From: Roseovarius sp. M141
Lineage (GTDB): Bacteria > Pseudomonadota > Alphaproteobacteria > Rhodobacterales > Rhodobacteraceae
Assembly (NCBI RefSeq): GCF_024355225.1
Contig: NZ_VCNH01000008.1
Location: 1-64,000, forward strand
Direction: 5' to 3'
Length of the DNA: 64,000 nucleotides
Numbering within the stretch: the first letter of the stretch is position 1; each line of letters opens with the position of its first letter. This document shows positions 29,788 through 39,414 of the stretch, one piece after another. A program made the translations under genes and the position numbers. Under the pieces are notes generated by a model. That model ran no database searches and was not told the DNA's origin. It saw only the letters and a program-made list of their open reading frames with translations.

Positions 29788-31091
29788 GTTTGGCGGCGTA
29801 TCCGACCTATGGCAGCTATAAGGACAGCGGCGTTGAGTGGATCGGCGATGTCCCTAGCGAATGGCAAGTCGAGCCCGGCCGCCAGTGCGTCTACGAAAAC
29901 CGGGAAAAAAACACGCGTATGAAGCAAAACACCGTGCTGTCTCTCAGCTATGGTCGCGTTATCGTGAAGGACGAGGACAAGCTGACCGGGCTGGTTCCCG
30001 AAAGCTTCGAAACCTATCAGATCGTCCAGCCCGGTGACATCATCATTCGTGGCACTGATTTGCAGAACGATATGACGAGCCTTCGAACCGGACTAGCGAA
30101 AGACGTCGGCATCATCACGTCCGCTTACATAAACCTGCGACCGAAGGCGCAGATCAACCAAGTTTTCCTGCATTATCTGCTTCATTCTTACGACGTGAAG
30201 AAGGTCTTTTATGCCTTGGGTTCGGGCCTACGCCAAAACCTGTCATATCTGGATTTCAAATACCTGAAATTGCCTATCCCATCCCCAGACGAACAGCGCG
30301 CCATTGCGGAGTTTCTGGATGGGAAATGCGCGGGGGTGGAGGAGGCGGTGCGGATCAAGGAGGCGCAGATCGCCCTTTTGCGCGAGCGGCGGCAGATCCT
30401 GATCCAGCATGCCGTTACCCGCGGCCTGAACCCCGCCGCCCCGATGAAGGACAGCGGCATCGACTGGATCGGCCAAATCCCAGCGCATTGGGAGGTGAAG
30501 CGATTCACCAAAGAAATAGAGGTCCAAGAAGGCCCCGGTATCATGGCTGTCGATTTTCACGACAGCGGCGTGCCATTGATCCGGATTTCAGGCGTTCGTG
30601 GCCGTCAAGTGACCCTGGAAGGCTGCAATTTCTTATCGACTGCTAAAGTTCGCCGAAAATGGGATCACTTCAAACTGTCCGAGGGCGACCTTGTCATCAG
30701 CGGCAGCGCGTCGACAGGTTTTGTCTCAGAAGTTGGCCCAGAGGCGGCAGGGGCTATTCTCTACACAGGCCTGATAAAGCTGAAAATTAAGCGCGCAAGC
30801 ATTGAGAAAAGATATCTCGAGCATTTCCTCTCTTCAGATTTGTTCAACGTCCAGGTCGAGCTTCTAAAAGCTGGTAGCACGATTGCACATTATGGCCCGT
30901 CCCACCTCGGCAGAATGTTTGTCGTATTGCCCCCGGTTGATGAACAACCAGAGATTTCGGTTTATTGCGATGGATTGAATGCGCGCGTCGGTGAAGCCAT
31001 CTCGATTAAGCAAGACCAGATCGCCGCACTCAAAGAATACAAGGCCAGCCTGATCAACGCGGCCGTCACCGGCAAGATCAAGGTCGTCTAG
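29784..31091 (+). CDS. hsdS: Type I restriction-modification system, specificity subunit S
   Basis: 435 aa with two target-recognition domains, each opened by the same motif (KDSGVEWIGDVPSEW at ~residue 12 and KDSGIDWIGQIPAHW at ~215), and conserved helical regions (SPDEQRAIAEFLDGK … LLRERRQILI and a C-terminal equivalent). This is the expected half-repeat architecture. It recognises a bipartite DNA sequence that cannot be predicted from sequence alone. Lies between hsdM (overlap 4) and hsdR (gap 8). Confidence 0.95.
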   Translation: MSLAAYPTYGSYKDSGVEWIGDVPSEWQVEPGRQCVYENREKNTRMKQNTVLSLSYGRVIVKDEDKLTGLVPESFETYQIVQPGDIIIRGTDLQNDMTSLRTGLAKDVGIITSAYINLRPKAQINQVFLHYLLHSYDVKKVFYALGSGLRQNLSYLDFKYLKLPIPSPDEQRAIAEFLDGKCAGVEEAVRIKEAQIALLRERRQILIQHAVTRGLNPAAPMKDSGIDWIGQIPAHWEVKRFTKEIEVQEGPGIMAVDFHDSGVPLIRISGVRGRQVTLEGCNFLSTAKVRRKWDHFKLSEGDLVISGSASTGFVSEVGPEAAGAILYTGLIKLKIKRASIEKRYLEHFLSSDLFNVQVELLKAGSTIAHYGPSHLGRMFVVLPPVDEQPEISVYCDGLNARVGEAISIKQDQIAALKEYKASLINAAVTGKIKVV

Positions 31092-31099
31092 GGGGTCAC

Positions 31100-34000
31100 A
31101 TGGTCAGCAATACCAGGGAAATCGCGCTGGAACAGGCCATTCAGAAACATTTGACCGGCCACACCACCGAAGAGCTTGCGGGCCAGCCCGCACTGCCGGG
31201 TTCTGCCCCCTATCGCATCGGCCAGCCCGGTGATTTTGATGCCAGATATGCGCTCGACACCGCGATCTTCTGGCAGTTTCTGGAAACCACCCAAGGAAAG
31301 GAACTGGCCAAGCTGCGCGACCGCAATCCCGGCGATTGGCAGGCCAAAATCCTCGAACGCTTTGACAGGCTGATCAAGAAGGACGGCTTGCTGCATCTGC
31401 TGAAAAAGGGCCTGTCGGTCGATGACGCGCGGTTCGATCTGATGTACCCCGCACCGCTGGCCAGCTCTGCCGCCCGCGTGCACGAAAACTTCGCCGCCAA
31501 TGCCTTCAGCATCACCCGCCAGGTCCGCTATTCCCAGAGCAATCCGGGCGAAGAGATCGACATGGTGCTGTTCCTGAACGGCCTGGCCCTGATCACCGTC
31601 GAGCTAAAGAACGCCTGGACTGGCCAGACCGCCCGCTTTCACGGTCAAAAGCAATATCGGGAAAAACGCGACAACACCCAACCCCTGCTGCAATTCGGCC
31701 GCGCGCTGGTGCATATGGCGGTGGACACCGACGAAGTGTTCATGGCCACCAAGCTGGCCGGGCCCTCCACCTTCTTTCTGCCGTTCAACAAGGGCCACAA
31801 CAACGGTGAGGGCAATCCACCCAACCCGACCGGCCACAGATCGGCCTATCTGTGGGAAGAGGTGTTCATGCCTGCCAGCCTTGCGGGCATCATCCAGCAT
31901 TTCGTTCTGCTGGAGGGCAAGGCAAACGATCCCCTGCCCAAAAAATCGCTGATCTTCCCACGCTATCAGCAATTGGACGTGGTGCGCCGTCTGCTCGACC
32001 ACGCCGCGCGCAATGGCGTCGGCCACAGCTATCTGATCCAGCATTCGGCGGGGTCGGGCAAATCGAACTCGATCACCTGGGCGGCTTATCAGCTGATCGA
32101 AACCTATCCCGACAGCGCAGGCTTGCCTGGGGCCAAGGGTCTGGACCAGCCGCTGTTTGACTCCGTCATCGTGGTGACGGATCGACGCCTGCTGGACAAA
32201 CAGCTGCGCGACAACATCAGGGATTTCTCCGAGGTCAAGAACATCGTCGCCCCGGCCATGCGGTCGGCCGATCTGAAAGCGGCGCTGGAGAACGGCAAGA
32301 AGATCATCATCACGACGATCCAGAAGTTTCCGTTCATCATCGACGGCATTTCGGACCTGAGCGACAAGCGGTTTGCGGTGATCATCGACGAGGCCCACAG
32401 CGGCCAGAGCGGGCAAGCACACGACAACATGAACCGCGCGATGGGCGCGGGTGACGTGGACCCGGACGAAGATGATCCGCAAGACCGCATCCTGGCCGCA
32501 ATGCAATCGCGCAAGATGCGCGGCAACGCATCCTATCTGGCGTTCACCGCCACGCCCAAGGGCACAACGCTGGAGAAATTCGGCGAGCGGCAGCCCGACG
32601 GCAGCTTCAAGCCGTTTCACCTCTACAGCATGAAGCAGGCCATCGAGGAAGGCTTCATCCTGAACGTGCTGGCCAATTATACGAGCTACAAAAGCTATTA
32701 CGAAATCCAGAAGTCGGTGGAGGAAAACCCGCGTTTCGACACCAAGAAGGCCCAGAAGAAGCTGCGCGCCCATGTCGAGCGCAGCCAGCACACGATCAAC
32801 ACTAAGGCCGAGATCATGCTGGACCACTTCATCCCGCAGGTCGTGAACACCAAGAAGCTGCGCGGCAAGGCCAAGGGAATGATCGTCACCCAGAACATCG
32901 AAGCCGCGATCCGTTACTACAAGGCGGTGACCAAGCTGCTCGATGCTCAAGGAGGCCCGTTCAAGGCACTGATCGCCTTTTCGGGCGAGAAGACCGTCGA
33001 CGGCATAAAATACTCAGAAGCCGAGATGAACGGTTTTCCCGAAAGCGAAACGCGGGAGAAATTCGACTCCGACGACTACCGGTTGCTGATCGTCGCCAAC
33101 AAGTATCTGACGGGGTTCGACCAGCCCAAGCTGACCGCCATGTACGTGGACAAGAAGCTGCAGTTCGTGCTGGCGGTGCAGGCGCTGTCGCGGTTGAACC
33201 GTTCTGCTCCGAAGCTGGGCAAGCGGACGGAAGACCTGTTCATCCTCGACTTCTTCAACAGCGTCGATGACATCAAGACCGCATTCGATCCGTTCTACAC
33301 CGTGACCACGTTGTCCGACGCGACCGACGTCAACGTGTTGCACGAGTTGAAGGACGCACTGGATGAGGTCGGCGTTTACGAATGGCAGGAGGTCGAAGAC
33401 TTCGTCTCACGGTATTTTGCTGGTGAGGATGCCCAAACCTTAAGCCCGATCATCGATATCGCGGCCAATCGCTTCAACTCGGAACTGGAGTTGCCCGACC
33501 CGGACAAAATCGACTTCAAGATCAAGGCCAAGCAGTTCGTGAAGATCTACGGACAGATGGCGTCAATTATCCCGTTTGAGATTCTCGAATGGGAGAAACT
33601 GTTCTGGCTGCTGAAGTTCCTGATCCCCAAGCTCAAGATCAAGGATCCCGATCAAGACATGCTCGACGAGCTTCTGGAGGCCGTTGATCTCTCGTCCTAT
33701 GGCTTGGAGCGCACCAAACTGAACCACGAAATCGGGCTGGATGCATCGGACACAGAACTGACGCCTCAGAACCCCAACCCACGCGGCAACCGCGACGGCG
33801 ACCCGGAAACGGACCCGCTGGATGAAATCATTCGCAGCTTCAACGAGCGGTGGTTTCAGGGATGGAGTGCGACGCCCGAGGAGCAGCGGGTCAAGTTCGT
33901 CAATATCGTCAATAGCATCCGTGCTCACCCGGATTACCCTGCAAAGTATGAGGCTAATGCTGACCCTTACAACCGTGGCCTCGCACTGGAAAAGATGCTG

Positions 34001-34141
34001 CAGGACGTGATGCTGAAACGGCGGAAAGACGAGCTGGAACTTTATAAGCTGTTTGCGTCTGATCCAGCGTTCAAGGCTGCCTGGAGCCAGAACATTGAGC
34101 AGGTCCTCAACAAAAACTTGGACAATCGGCCCGGCGCTTGA
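31100..34141 (+). CDS. hsdR: Type I restriction-modification system, restriction subunit R
   Basis: 1013 aa. The PD-(D/E)xK nuclease domain near residues 150-175 (EEIDMVLFLNGLALITVELKN) has the Asp and Glu-x-Lys residues. SF2 helicase motor: Walker A HSAGSGKSNSI (~residue 315), DEAH box IIDEAHSGQSG (~427), SYLAFTATPKGTT (motif III) and YLTGFDQPKL (~motif V/VI). A C-terminal helical domain binds the methyltransferase. Complete and in frame; the whole hsdMSR operon is intact, unlike many neighbours. Confidence 0.95.
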   Translation: MVSNTREIALEQAIQKHLTGHTTEELAGQPALPGSAPYRIGQPGDFDARYALDTAIFWQFLETTQGKELAKLRDRNPGDWQAKILERFDRLIKKDGLLHLLKKGLSVDDARFDLMYPAPLASSAARVHENFAANAFSITRQVRYSQSNPGEEIDMVLFLNGLALITVELKNAWTGQTARFHGQKQYREKRDNTQPLLQFGRALVHMAVDTDEVFMATKLAGPSTFFLPFNKGHNNGEGNPPNPTGHRSAYLWEEVFMPASLAGIIQHFVLLEGKANDPLPKKSLIFPRYQQLDVVRRLLDHAARNGVGHSYLIQHSAGSGKSNSITWAAYQLIETYPDSAGLPGAKGLDQPLFDSVIVVTDRRLLDKQLRDNIRDFSEVKNIVAPAMRSADLKAALENGKKIIITTIQKFPFIIDGISDLSDKRFAVIIDEAHSGQSGQAHDNMNRAMGAGDVDPDEDDPQDRILAAMQSRKMRGNASYLAFTATPKGTTLEKFGERQPDGSFKPFHLYSMKQAIEEGFILNVLANYTSYKSYYEIQKSVEENPRFDTKKAQKKLRAHVERSQHTINTKAEIMLDHFIPQVVNTKKLRGKAKGMIVTQNIEAAIRYYKAVTKLLDAQGGPFKALIAFSGEKTVDGIKYSEAEMNGFPESETREKFDSDDYRLLIVANKYLTGFDQPKLTAMYVDKKLQFVLAVQALSRLNRSAPKLGKRTEDLFILDFFNSVDDIKTAFDPFYTVTTLSDATDVNVLHELKDALDEVGVYEWQEVEDFVSRYFAGEDAQTLSPIIDIAANRFNSELELPDPDKIDFKIKAKQFVKIYGQMASIIPFEILEWEKLFWLLKFLIPKLKIKDPDQDMLDELLEAVDLSSYGLERTKLNHEIGLDASDTELTPQNPNPRGNRDGDPETDPLDEIIRSFNERWFQGWSATPEEQRVKFVNIVNSIRAHPDYPAKYEANADPYNRGLALEKMLQDVMLKRRKDELELYKLFASDPAFKAAWSQNIEQVLNKNLDNRPGA

Positions 34142-34635
34142 CGCCAAGACGCTGGGCGATGGGGTTCAGCGCCTCAGCCCCCCCTTGGCATGGTTCCTCC
34201 CCGCCCCGAAACGTATACGGGGGGGCGCAGCGCGGCATTTCGCTAGCGCCTGGCTTCTTCACCGGGGAATCCACTTGGAAGCCACCCCGAGATACGCCTG
34301 TAATTAAACGTAAATATAACAGACAGTTACGACGGCGGATTATCCTCTCAAGGTGGATTCTTGACAAAAATAGTAAAATCCACCCCGTGGAAGCCACCGC
34401 GCCGGAAGCCAGCCAGCGGAAGCCAGCCGCGGAGAAGCCTTTGAATCCACTTCCGTTTTTCGTTTGACAAAGCTGCCCCCCCTTGACCTACCTATTGATC
34501 ATCGAAGGATAGCGCCCGGAGGAAACCCCTCTCGGGCGCTTTCGTTTTTCCTCACATCGTGGATCCCGATTCTGCCGCTGCCGGTCTTGGCCGCGCGCAC
34601 CGGCATGTCCGCCCTGCCAAAATGAGAACCACCCC
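34142..34635. repeat. Non-coding gap with short repeats and inverted repeat
   Basis: About 490 bases without a supportable gene. GGAAGCCA occurs four times (near 34277, 34386, 34402, 34414) and AATCCAC three times. An inverted repeat GGTGGATT (34352-34359) … AATCCACC (34377-34384) encloses TTGACA, so it looks like an operator around a promoter. Possibly regulatory DNA for the downstream methylase operon. Confidence 0.5.
34511..34549 (+). terminator. Rho-independent terminator
   Basis: AGCGCCCG, a 14-base loop and CGGGCGCT form an 8-bp GC-rich stem, followed by TTCGTTTTT. It lies 87 bases before the methylase operon. Confidence 0.75.
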
Positions 34636-35895
34636 ATGGACCTTGTCTTCGCGCCAGGCGAGATCGAGACGTGGCCGATTGATCGGCTGCGGCCCTATGC
34701 TCGCAATGCCAAGATCCACGGCGACGACCAGGTGGCGAAGATCGCCGCCAGCATGGCGAAGTTCGGCTGGACCGTACCCTGCATGGTGGCGGACGACGGT
34801 GAGCTGATCGCGGGCCATGGCCGGGTGCTGGCCGCGACGATGCTGGGCCTGAAGGACGTGCCGGTGATCCGGCTTGGCCACCTGGATGAAGCCGAGCGCC
34901 GGGCTTACCGCATCGCGGACAACAAACTGACCGAGTTGGGCGAATGGGACGAGGCTATGCTGCGCGACGAGGTCGCCGGGTTACTGGCTGAGGATTTCGA
35001 CCTGTCACTGCTGGGGATCACCGACGAGGATCTGGACGCGCTGCTGCAGGATCCGGATCAACCTGAAGGTGGTGCTGTCGAGGGTGAGGATGACATTCCC
35101 GAACCGCCGGTCACGCCGGTTTCGGTTGCGGGCGATCTCTGGCAACTCGGATCACACCGGCTGATCTGCGGCGACAGCACGTCCGCCGATGTGGTCGGGC
35201 GGCTGCTGGGCGATGTGACGCCGCTGCTGATGGTCACGGACCCGCCCTATGGCGTGGAATATGACCCAAGCTGGCGCAACCAGGCAGGGGCGGCGAAGAC
35301 CAAACGCACCGGCAAGGTGCTGAACGACGACCGGGCCGATTGGCGCGAGGCTTGGGCGCTGTTCCCCGGCGACGTCGCCTATGTCTGGCATGGCGCGCTG
35401 CACGCTGCGACCGTGGCCGAAAGCCTCGTCGCGGCCGGTTTCAACGTGCGGTCGCAGATCATCTGGGCCAAAGACCGGCTTGTATTGAGCCGAGGCGATT
35501 ACCACTGGCAGCACGAACCCTGCTGGTATGCCGTGAAGAAGACCGGCAAGGGACATTGGGCGGGCGACCGGAAGCAAACGACGCTGTGGCACATTTCCGG
35601 CAAAGACCAGGACACCGCCACTGTTCACGGCACCCAGAAGCCAGTCGAATGCATGCGCCGCCCGATCCTGAACAATTCCAGCCCCGGCCAGGCGGTGTTT
35701 GAACCCTTCATGGGATCCGGCACCACGCTGATCGCGGCGGAAACCACAGGGCGGGTCTGCTTCGGAATCGAATTGAACCCGGCTTACGTCGATGTCGCCA
35801 TCGATCGCTGGCAGCAGTTCACCGGTGCAAATGCCGTGCTGGGGGAAACCGGCGAGACCTTCGCCGACCTGACGGCCAAGAGGCTGGCTTCATGA
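34636..35895 (+). CDS. ParB-like/N6- or N4-type DNA methyltransferase, first of a pair
   Basis: 419 aa. The N-terminal ParB-like nuclease fold (residues ~8-100: PIDRLRPYARNAKIHGDDQVAKIAASM … GHGRVLAA) is followed by a beta-class methyltransferase with catalytic TDPPYGVEY (~residue 201) before SAM-binding FEPFMGSGTTLIAAE (~355). This architecture is common in alphaproteobacterial prophages, where it modifies phage DNA. The stop overlaps the second paralogue (ATGA). Intact. Confidence 0.9.
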   Translation: MDLVFAPGEIETWPIDRLRPYARNAKIHGDDQVAKIAASMAKFGWTVPCMVADDGELIAGHGRVLAATMLGLKDVPVIRLGHLDEAERRAYRIADNKLTELGEWDEAMLRDEVAGLLAEDFDLSLLGITDEDLDALLQDPDQPEGGAVEGEDDIPEPPVTPVSVAGDLWQLGSHRLICGDSTSADVVGRLLGDVTPLLMVTDPPYGVEYDPSWRNQAGAAKTKRTGKVLNDDRADWREAWALFPGDVAYVWHGALHAATVAESLVAAGFNVRSQIIWAKDRLVLSRGDYHWQHEPCWYAVKKTGKGHWAGDRKQTTLWHISGKDQDTATVHGTQKPVECMRRPILNNSSPGQAVFEPFMGSGTTLIAAETTGRVCFGIELNPAYVDVAIDRWQQFTGANAVLGETGETFADLTAKRLAS

Positions 35896-37256
35896 ACGCG
35901 CCAATTCTGCCGGGCCGGATCGAGCACTGGCCGATTGACCGGCTCCGCCCCTATGCCCGCAACGCCAAAACCCATGACGCTGACCAAGTGGCAAAGATTG
36001 CCGCCAGCATGGCCGAGTTCGGCTGGACCGTGCCGGTGCTGGTCGCCGCCGACGGCGAGCTGATCGCCGGGCACGGCCGTGTCCTGGCTGCCGCCCAGCT
36101 CGGACTGCCCGAGGCCCCGGTGATCGTGCTGGGTCATCTGACCGAGGCGCAGCGCCGGGCGTATCGCATCGCCGACAACAAACTGACCGAGTTGGGTGGC
36201 TGGGACGAGGCGCTGCTCATGCAGGAACTGCAGGCGCTGCTGGCCGAGGATTTCGACCTCGGGCTGATCGGGATCCCCGAGGATGAGCTGGACGCGCTGC
36301 TGGCCGATGCCGACGACCGCACGGAGATCTCTGACGGTGCCGCCGACGCCATCCCCGAACCGGCTGCCGAGCCGATCACCAAGCCGGGCGATATCTGGGT
36401 GCTGGGCAAGCATCGGCTGTGCTGTGGCGATGCCACCGATCCGGACGTCGTCGCCAAGCTGATGCAGGGCGAGCAAGCGACGCTGATGTTCACCTCGCCG
36501 CCTTACGCCCAACAGCGCGACTACGGCGCGGCCAAGGAAAAGGTCGGGGATTGGGATGCGCTGATGCAGGGCGTGTTTTCCGCGGCCCCGGTCACGGCTG
36601 ACGCGCAACTGCTGGTCAACCTAGGGCTGGTCCACCGCGATGGCGAATGGCAGCCCTATTGGGAAGGATGGGTCGAATGGATGCGCAGCTCTGGCTGGCG
36701 ACGCTTTGGCTGGTATGTGTGGGATCAGGGTCCGGGCCTGCCGGGCGACTGGCAAGGCCGCCTGGCCCCGTCGCACGAGTTCATTTTCCACTTCAACCGC
36801 GCGCCCCGCAAACCGCACAAGACGGTCCCGTCCAAGCACGCGGGCGAGACCCTTGGCGGCGGTGGGCTGCGCGGAGCCGACGGCACCGTTCACGCCAAGA
36901 CCGGCACCGGCAATGCGATCCAAAGCCACCGCATCCCCGACAGCGTTTTCCGCATCATGCGCCACAAGGGCGGGCTGGGCGCAGCGGGGTCGCACCCGGC
37001 GGTGTTCCCTGTGGCGCTGGTCGAGGCAGTGCTGACGGCGTTCAGCGATCCCGGCGATCTGATATACGAGCCGTTCTGCGGCTCCGGCACCCAGTTGATC
37101 GCTGCCGAACGCGCTGGGCGAAGGTGTTTCGCGATGGAACTGGACCCGGTCTATTGCGATGTGGCCGTGCGGCGGTGGGAGTTGGCGACAGGAAAGAAGG
37201 CGGCACTTGCAAGCGGCGATGCTGGTCCCGTCAGCACCAACGCCCGCCTGTCCTGA
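35892..37256 (+). CDS. ParB-like/DNA methyltransferase, second of a pair
   Basis: 454 aa, paralogous to the preceding gene over the ParB-like domain (WPIDRLRPYARNAKTHDADQ). Its catalytic motif is TSPPYAQQRDYG (~residue 200), the N4-cytosine-type Ser-Pro-Pro-Tyr, unlike the Asp-Pro-Pro-Tyr of its neighbour; SAM motif YEPFCGSGTQLIAAE is at ~392. The two genes therefore likely modify different bases. No cognate nuclease is adjacent, so they are orphan modification enzymes. Confidence 0.9.
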   Translation: MNAPILPGRIEHWPIDRLRPYARNAKTHDADQVAKIAASMAEFGWTVPVLVAADGELIAGHGRVLAAAQLGLPEAPVIVLGHLTEAQRRAYRIADNKLTELGGWDEALLMQELQALLAEDFDLGLIGIPEDELDALLADADDRTEISDGAADAIPEPAAEPITKPGDIWVLGKHRLCCGDATDPDVVAKLMQGEQATLMFTSPPYAQQRDYGAAKEKVGDWDALMQGVFSAAPVTADAQLLVNLGLVHRDGEWQPYWEGWVEWMRSSGWRRFGWYVWDQGPGLPGDWQGRLAPSHEFIFHFNRAPRKPHKTVPSKHAGETLGGGGLRGADGTVHAKTGTGNAIQSHRIPDSVFRIMRHKGGLGAAGSHPAVFPVALVEAVLTAFSDPGDLIYEPFCGSGTQLIAAERAGRRCFAMELDPVYCDVAVRRWELATGKKAALASGDAGPVSTNARLS

Positions 37257-37316
37257 TCGTTTACCATCGACGGCATGCAAGGTAGGGTGAGGGTCCACTC
37301 GTGTCGGGAGGCGCAG

Positions 37317-37496
37317 ATGAAGACTGGCGCAGACGGGAAGTCCCCTGACGACGAACGAGCCAGATTGCAGGCCTGCATCGCGCAGCTCGAAGATGCACTG
37401 GCAGATTATGTGACGAGGTTCGGGTTGACGGACGCAGCGCGGGCAGCATTCAGGATGTCAGCTGAACTTCAGGATCATGACAAATCGCATCGGTGA
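37317..37496 (+). CDS. Hypothetical small protein, 59 aa
   Basis: MKTGADGKSPDDERARLQACIAQ… starts at 37317 after GGGAGG. One predicted coiled-coil helix (RLQACIAQLEDALADYVTRFG). Follows the methylase pair in the same direction. No known function. Confidence 0.5.
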   Translation: MKTGADGKSPDDERARLQACIAQLEDALADYVTRFGLTDAARAAFRMSAELQDHDKSHR

Positions 37497-37541
37497 GGCT
37501 TTCGATCTCCCCTCGCCGATACCGCCCACCGCGTTCGACGT

Positions 37542-38075
37542 TCAGCGGATACGATAGACCCGCCCGCGATCATCTTCCTTCGCCGAGGTCACGACCAGCC
37601 CCAGCTTCTTGCCCAAGGCCCCCGACATGGCACCTCTCACGGTGTGGGCCTGCCACCCGGTGGCGGCCATGATCGCCTCCATAGTGGCACCTTCCGGGGC
37701 GCGTAGCATCTCGATCAGCATTGCCTGTTTCGTGCCCGAGCGGGGCTTCGGTGCTTTCGCACCGGGTTCCGCCTTCGCGTGCTCGCGGATCGAGGCTACT
37801 GTCCTGACCACGACCGGCTCGATCCCGATGGCCAGCAGCCCCGCATCTGTGACCACCAATGTGGTACCGTGGCCGTCACCAGTTTCCCGCCAGAGCGGTT
37901 CGCCATTGCGGATATTGGCGTCGACCTCCTCGAGCCAGCCGCGTCCGATCATCATGGTGACGACCTTTTTTGCGGCGGCACCGTGCAGTCCTTTGGGCAG
38001 CGGCATGGCAATGTTGTCGGGGCGCTGGGCTCCGGCGCTGAGGATGAGGGACTGCGTATCGGTGAGTTTGGTCAT
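37542..38075 (-). CDS. DUF3489-domain protein
   Basis: 177 aa starting MTKLTDTQSLILSAGAQRPDN after GGAGGACCAC. The C-terminal half (SGTKQAMLIEMLRAPEGATMEAIMAATGWQAHTVRGAMSGALGKKLGL) is the DUF3489 winged-helix-like domain found in alphaproteobacterial prophages. Convergent with the methylase operon and in line with the next gene. Likely DNA-binding; role unknown. Confidence 0.8.
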   Translation of the reverse strand: MTKLTDTQSLILSAGAQRPDNIAMPLPKGLHGAAAKKVVTMMIGRGWLEEVDANIRNGEPLWRETGDGHGTTLVVTDAGLLAIGIEPVVVRTVASIREHAKAEPGAKAPKPRSGTKQAMLIEMLRAPEGATMEAIMAATGWQAHTVRGAMSGALGKKLGLVVTSAKEDDRGRVYRIR

Positions 38076-38169
38076 GTGGTCCTCCGGTTTCCGAGGGCCA
38101 GCGCCGGTGCCAGCCCTTCTACCGAGTAAAGCCCGCCGCATAGACGGGCCGCGCCTTCGCGCGCGCGCC

Positions 38170-38439
38170 TCAATCGGCGTGTTCACCCTCCTCGAAAGCG
38201 CTGTCGGTGATGCGCTTGAGGAGGCTCGCGTAATGCTCGAGAGTGCCGACATTTCCCCAATTGATCTCGTCGGGGTTGGTCCCGAAATGGTCGTCGCTCA
38301 GGGCTTGCAGGCGCTCCAGCATCGTGTCGATTTCGGCCTTCTTGCCGGTGAACACGTTCAGGGCGGCTTCCTTGTTACGCCGGGCCTTCTCGGCGCGAAG
38401 CTGGTGACGGGGTGTGGTGATCGGGTTCAGGCGGGTCAT
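38170..38439 (-). CDS. Conserved hypothetical phage protein, 89 aa
   Basis: MTRLNPITTPRHQLRAEKARR… with a basic N-terminus and a helical C-terminus (KKAEIDTMLERLQALSDDHF). Start chosen at 38439 with CCGGAGG upstream. Lies ahead of DUF3489 in the same direction. No assigned function. Confidence 0.6.
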   Translation of the reverse strand: MTRLNPITTPRHQLRAEKARRNKEAALNVFTGKKAEIDTMLERLQALSDDHFGTNPDEINWGNVGTLEHYASLLKRITDSAFEEGEHAD

Positions 38440-38559
38440 GGTTTGGCCTCCGGAGGGGGTGAGTTGCATCGATTTCGTGCAATCAGAATCGCTCTGCGGG
38501 CGAGTGTAATCAACTGAATACCAAGCAATATCATTGCTTTAATCGTGGCAAGCAGCACC

Positions 38560-38931
38560 ATGGAAGGCATGTCCGAGCGCGAGTATTCCGCCCATTCCGG
38601 TCTGTCGCGCGGGGCCATTCAGAAGGCGCGCAAAGCCGGGCGGCTAGCAGTTTACAGCGACGGGTCGATCAACGCCGCCGCCTCGGATGTGCGCCGCGCC
38701 GAGATGACCGATCCGGACCAGCAGCGGCGCAGCACCGGCGGCGACAGCGGCTTCTCGGGGCCAGCCGACAGCTCCTCCTACCTCAAGGCCCGCACCGCGC
38801 TGACCGTCTACCAGGCGCAGGAACGCCAACTGGCGATCCAGAAGAAGAAGGGCACGCTGGTGGATCGGGCCCGGGCCGAGACGCTGGTGTTTCGCCTCGC
38901 ACGGCAGGAACGCGACGTCTGGGTGACCTGA
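38560..38931 (+). pseudogene. Phage terminase small subunit-like protein, 3' truncated
   Basis: SEREYSAHSGLSRGAIQKARKAGRLAVYSDGSI is the Nu1-like HTH with the following KARTALTVYQAQERQLAIQKKKGTLVDRARAETLVFRLARQERDVW helix. In relatives the protein continues about 50-60 residues beyond …RDVWV; here it ends at a TGA at once. The next gene is a fragment of a much later phage gene, so a deletion joined the two near 38930 and removed large terminase, portal and capsid genes. Confidence 0.65.
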
Positions 38932-38937
38932 CCGAAA

Positions 38938-39324
38938 ATGGACCGAAACCGCCCCTTGACCAAGACGGATAACTTCTGGCTGGCAATTCCGTTGCCCGCT
39001 GCAGGGAAATCGACGCGCGGCGGCCGGATCACCCCCGGCGAATGGGAACGGCGGCGCGGTTTGCGTCTGCGGTTCGTCTATCGCCGGACGGGTCCGAGCC
39101 TGCTGGTGGCTGAGGGGCGGCTGAACACGAAGGGCCAGGCGGTAGTGTCGCGTTCCAAAACCGGACGCGGGAAGGTCACCGCGCCGATCTTTCTACTGGT
39201 CCCACAGGTGAAGCTGCCCAAGCGGCTCAATCTGGCGCGGGATGCAGCGCGGGCGCATGACGCCGTGCCGGGGTTGATCGTGGCGAATTGGGTGGCGGCT
39301 GGTCGACAAGGGCGCAAAACTTAG
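38938..39324 (+). pseudogene. DUF6441-like phage tail/neck protein, 5' truncated
   Basis: NFWLAIPLPAAGKSTRGGRITPGEWERR and APIFLLVPQVKLPKRLNLARDAARAHDAVPG match what I recall of DUF6441 proteins encoded between head and tail genes. About 75 N-terminal residues are missing, consistent with a deletion point just upstream. The Met at 38938 is probably not a native start. Confidence 0.6.
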
Positions 39325-39414
39325 CCGCGTTCTGGCTTCTGGTCCAGTTAGCAGGATCGCCCGGTCCCAGCATTCCAGTTGCTTTCGGCGACAGCCTCGC
39401 TACAAACTGAAACG

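Noticed and set aside
31604..32950. A 448-codon minus-strand ORF opposite hsdR
   Set aside because: Antisense shadow of a well-supported GC-rich gene; no start signal or recognisable domain.
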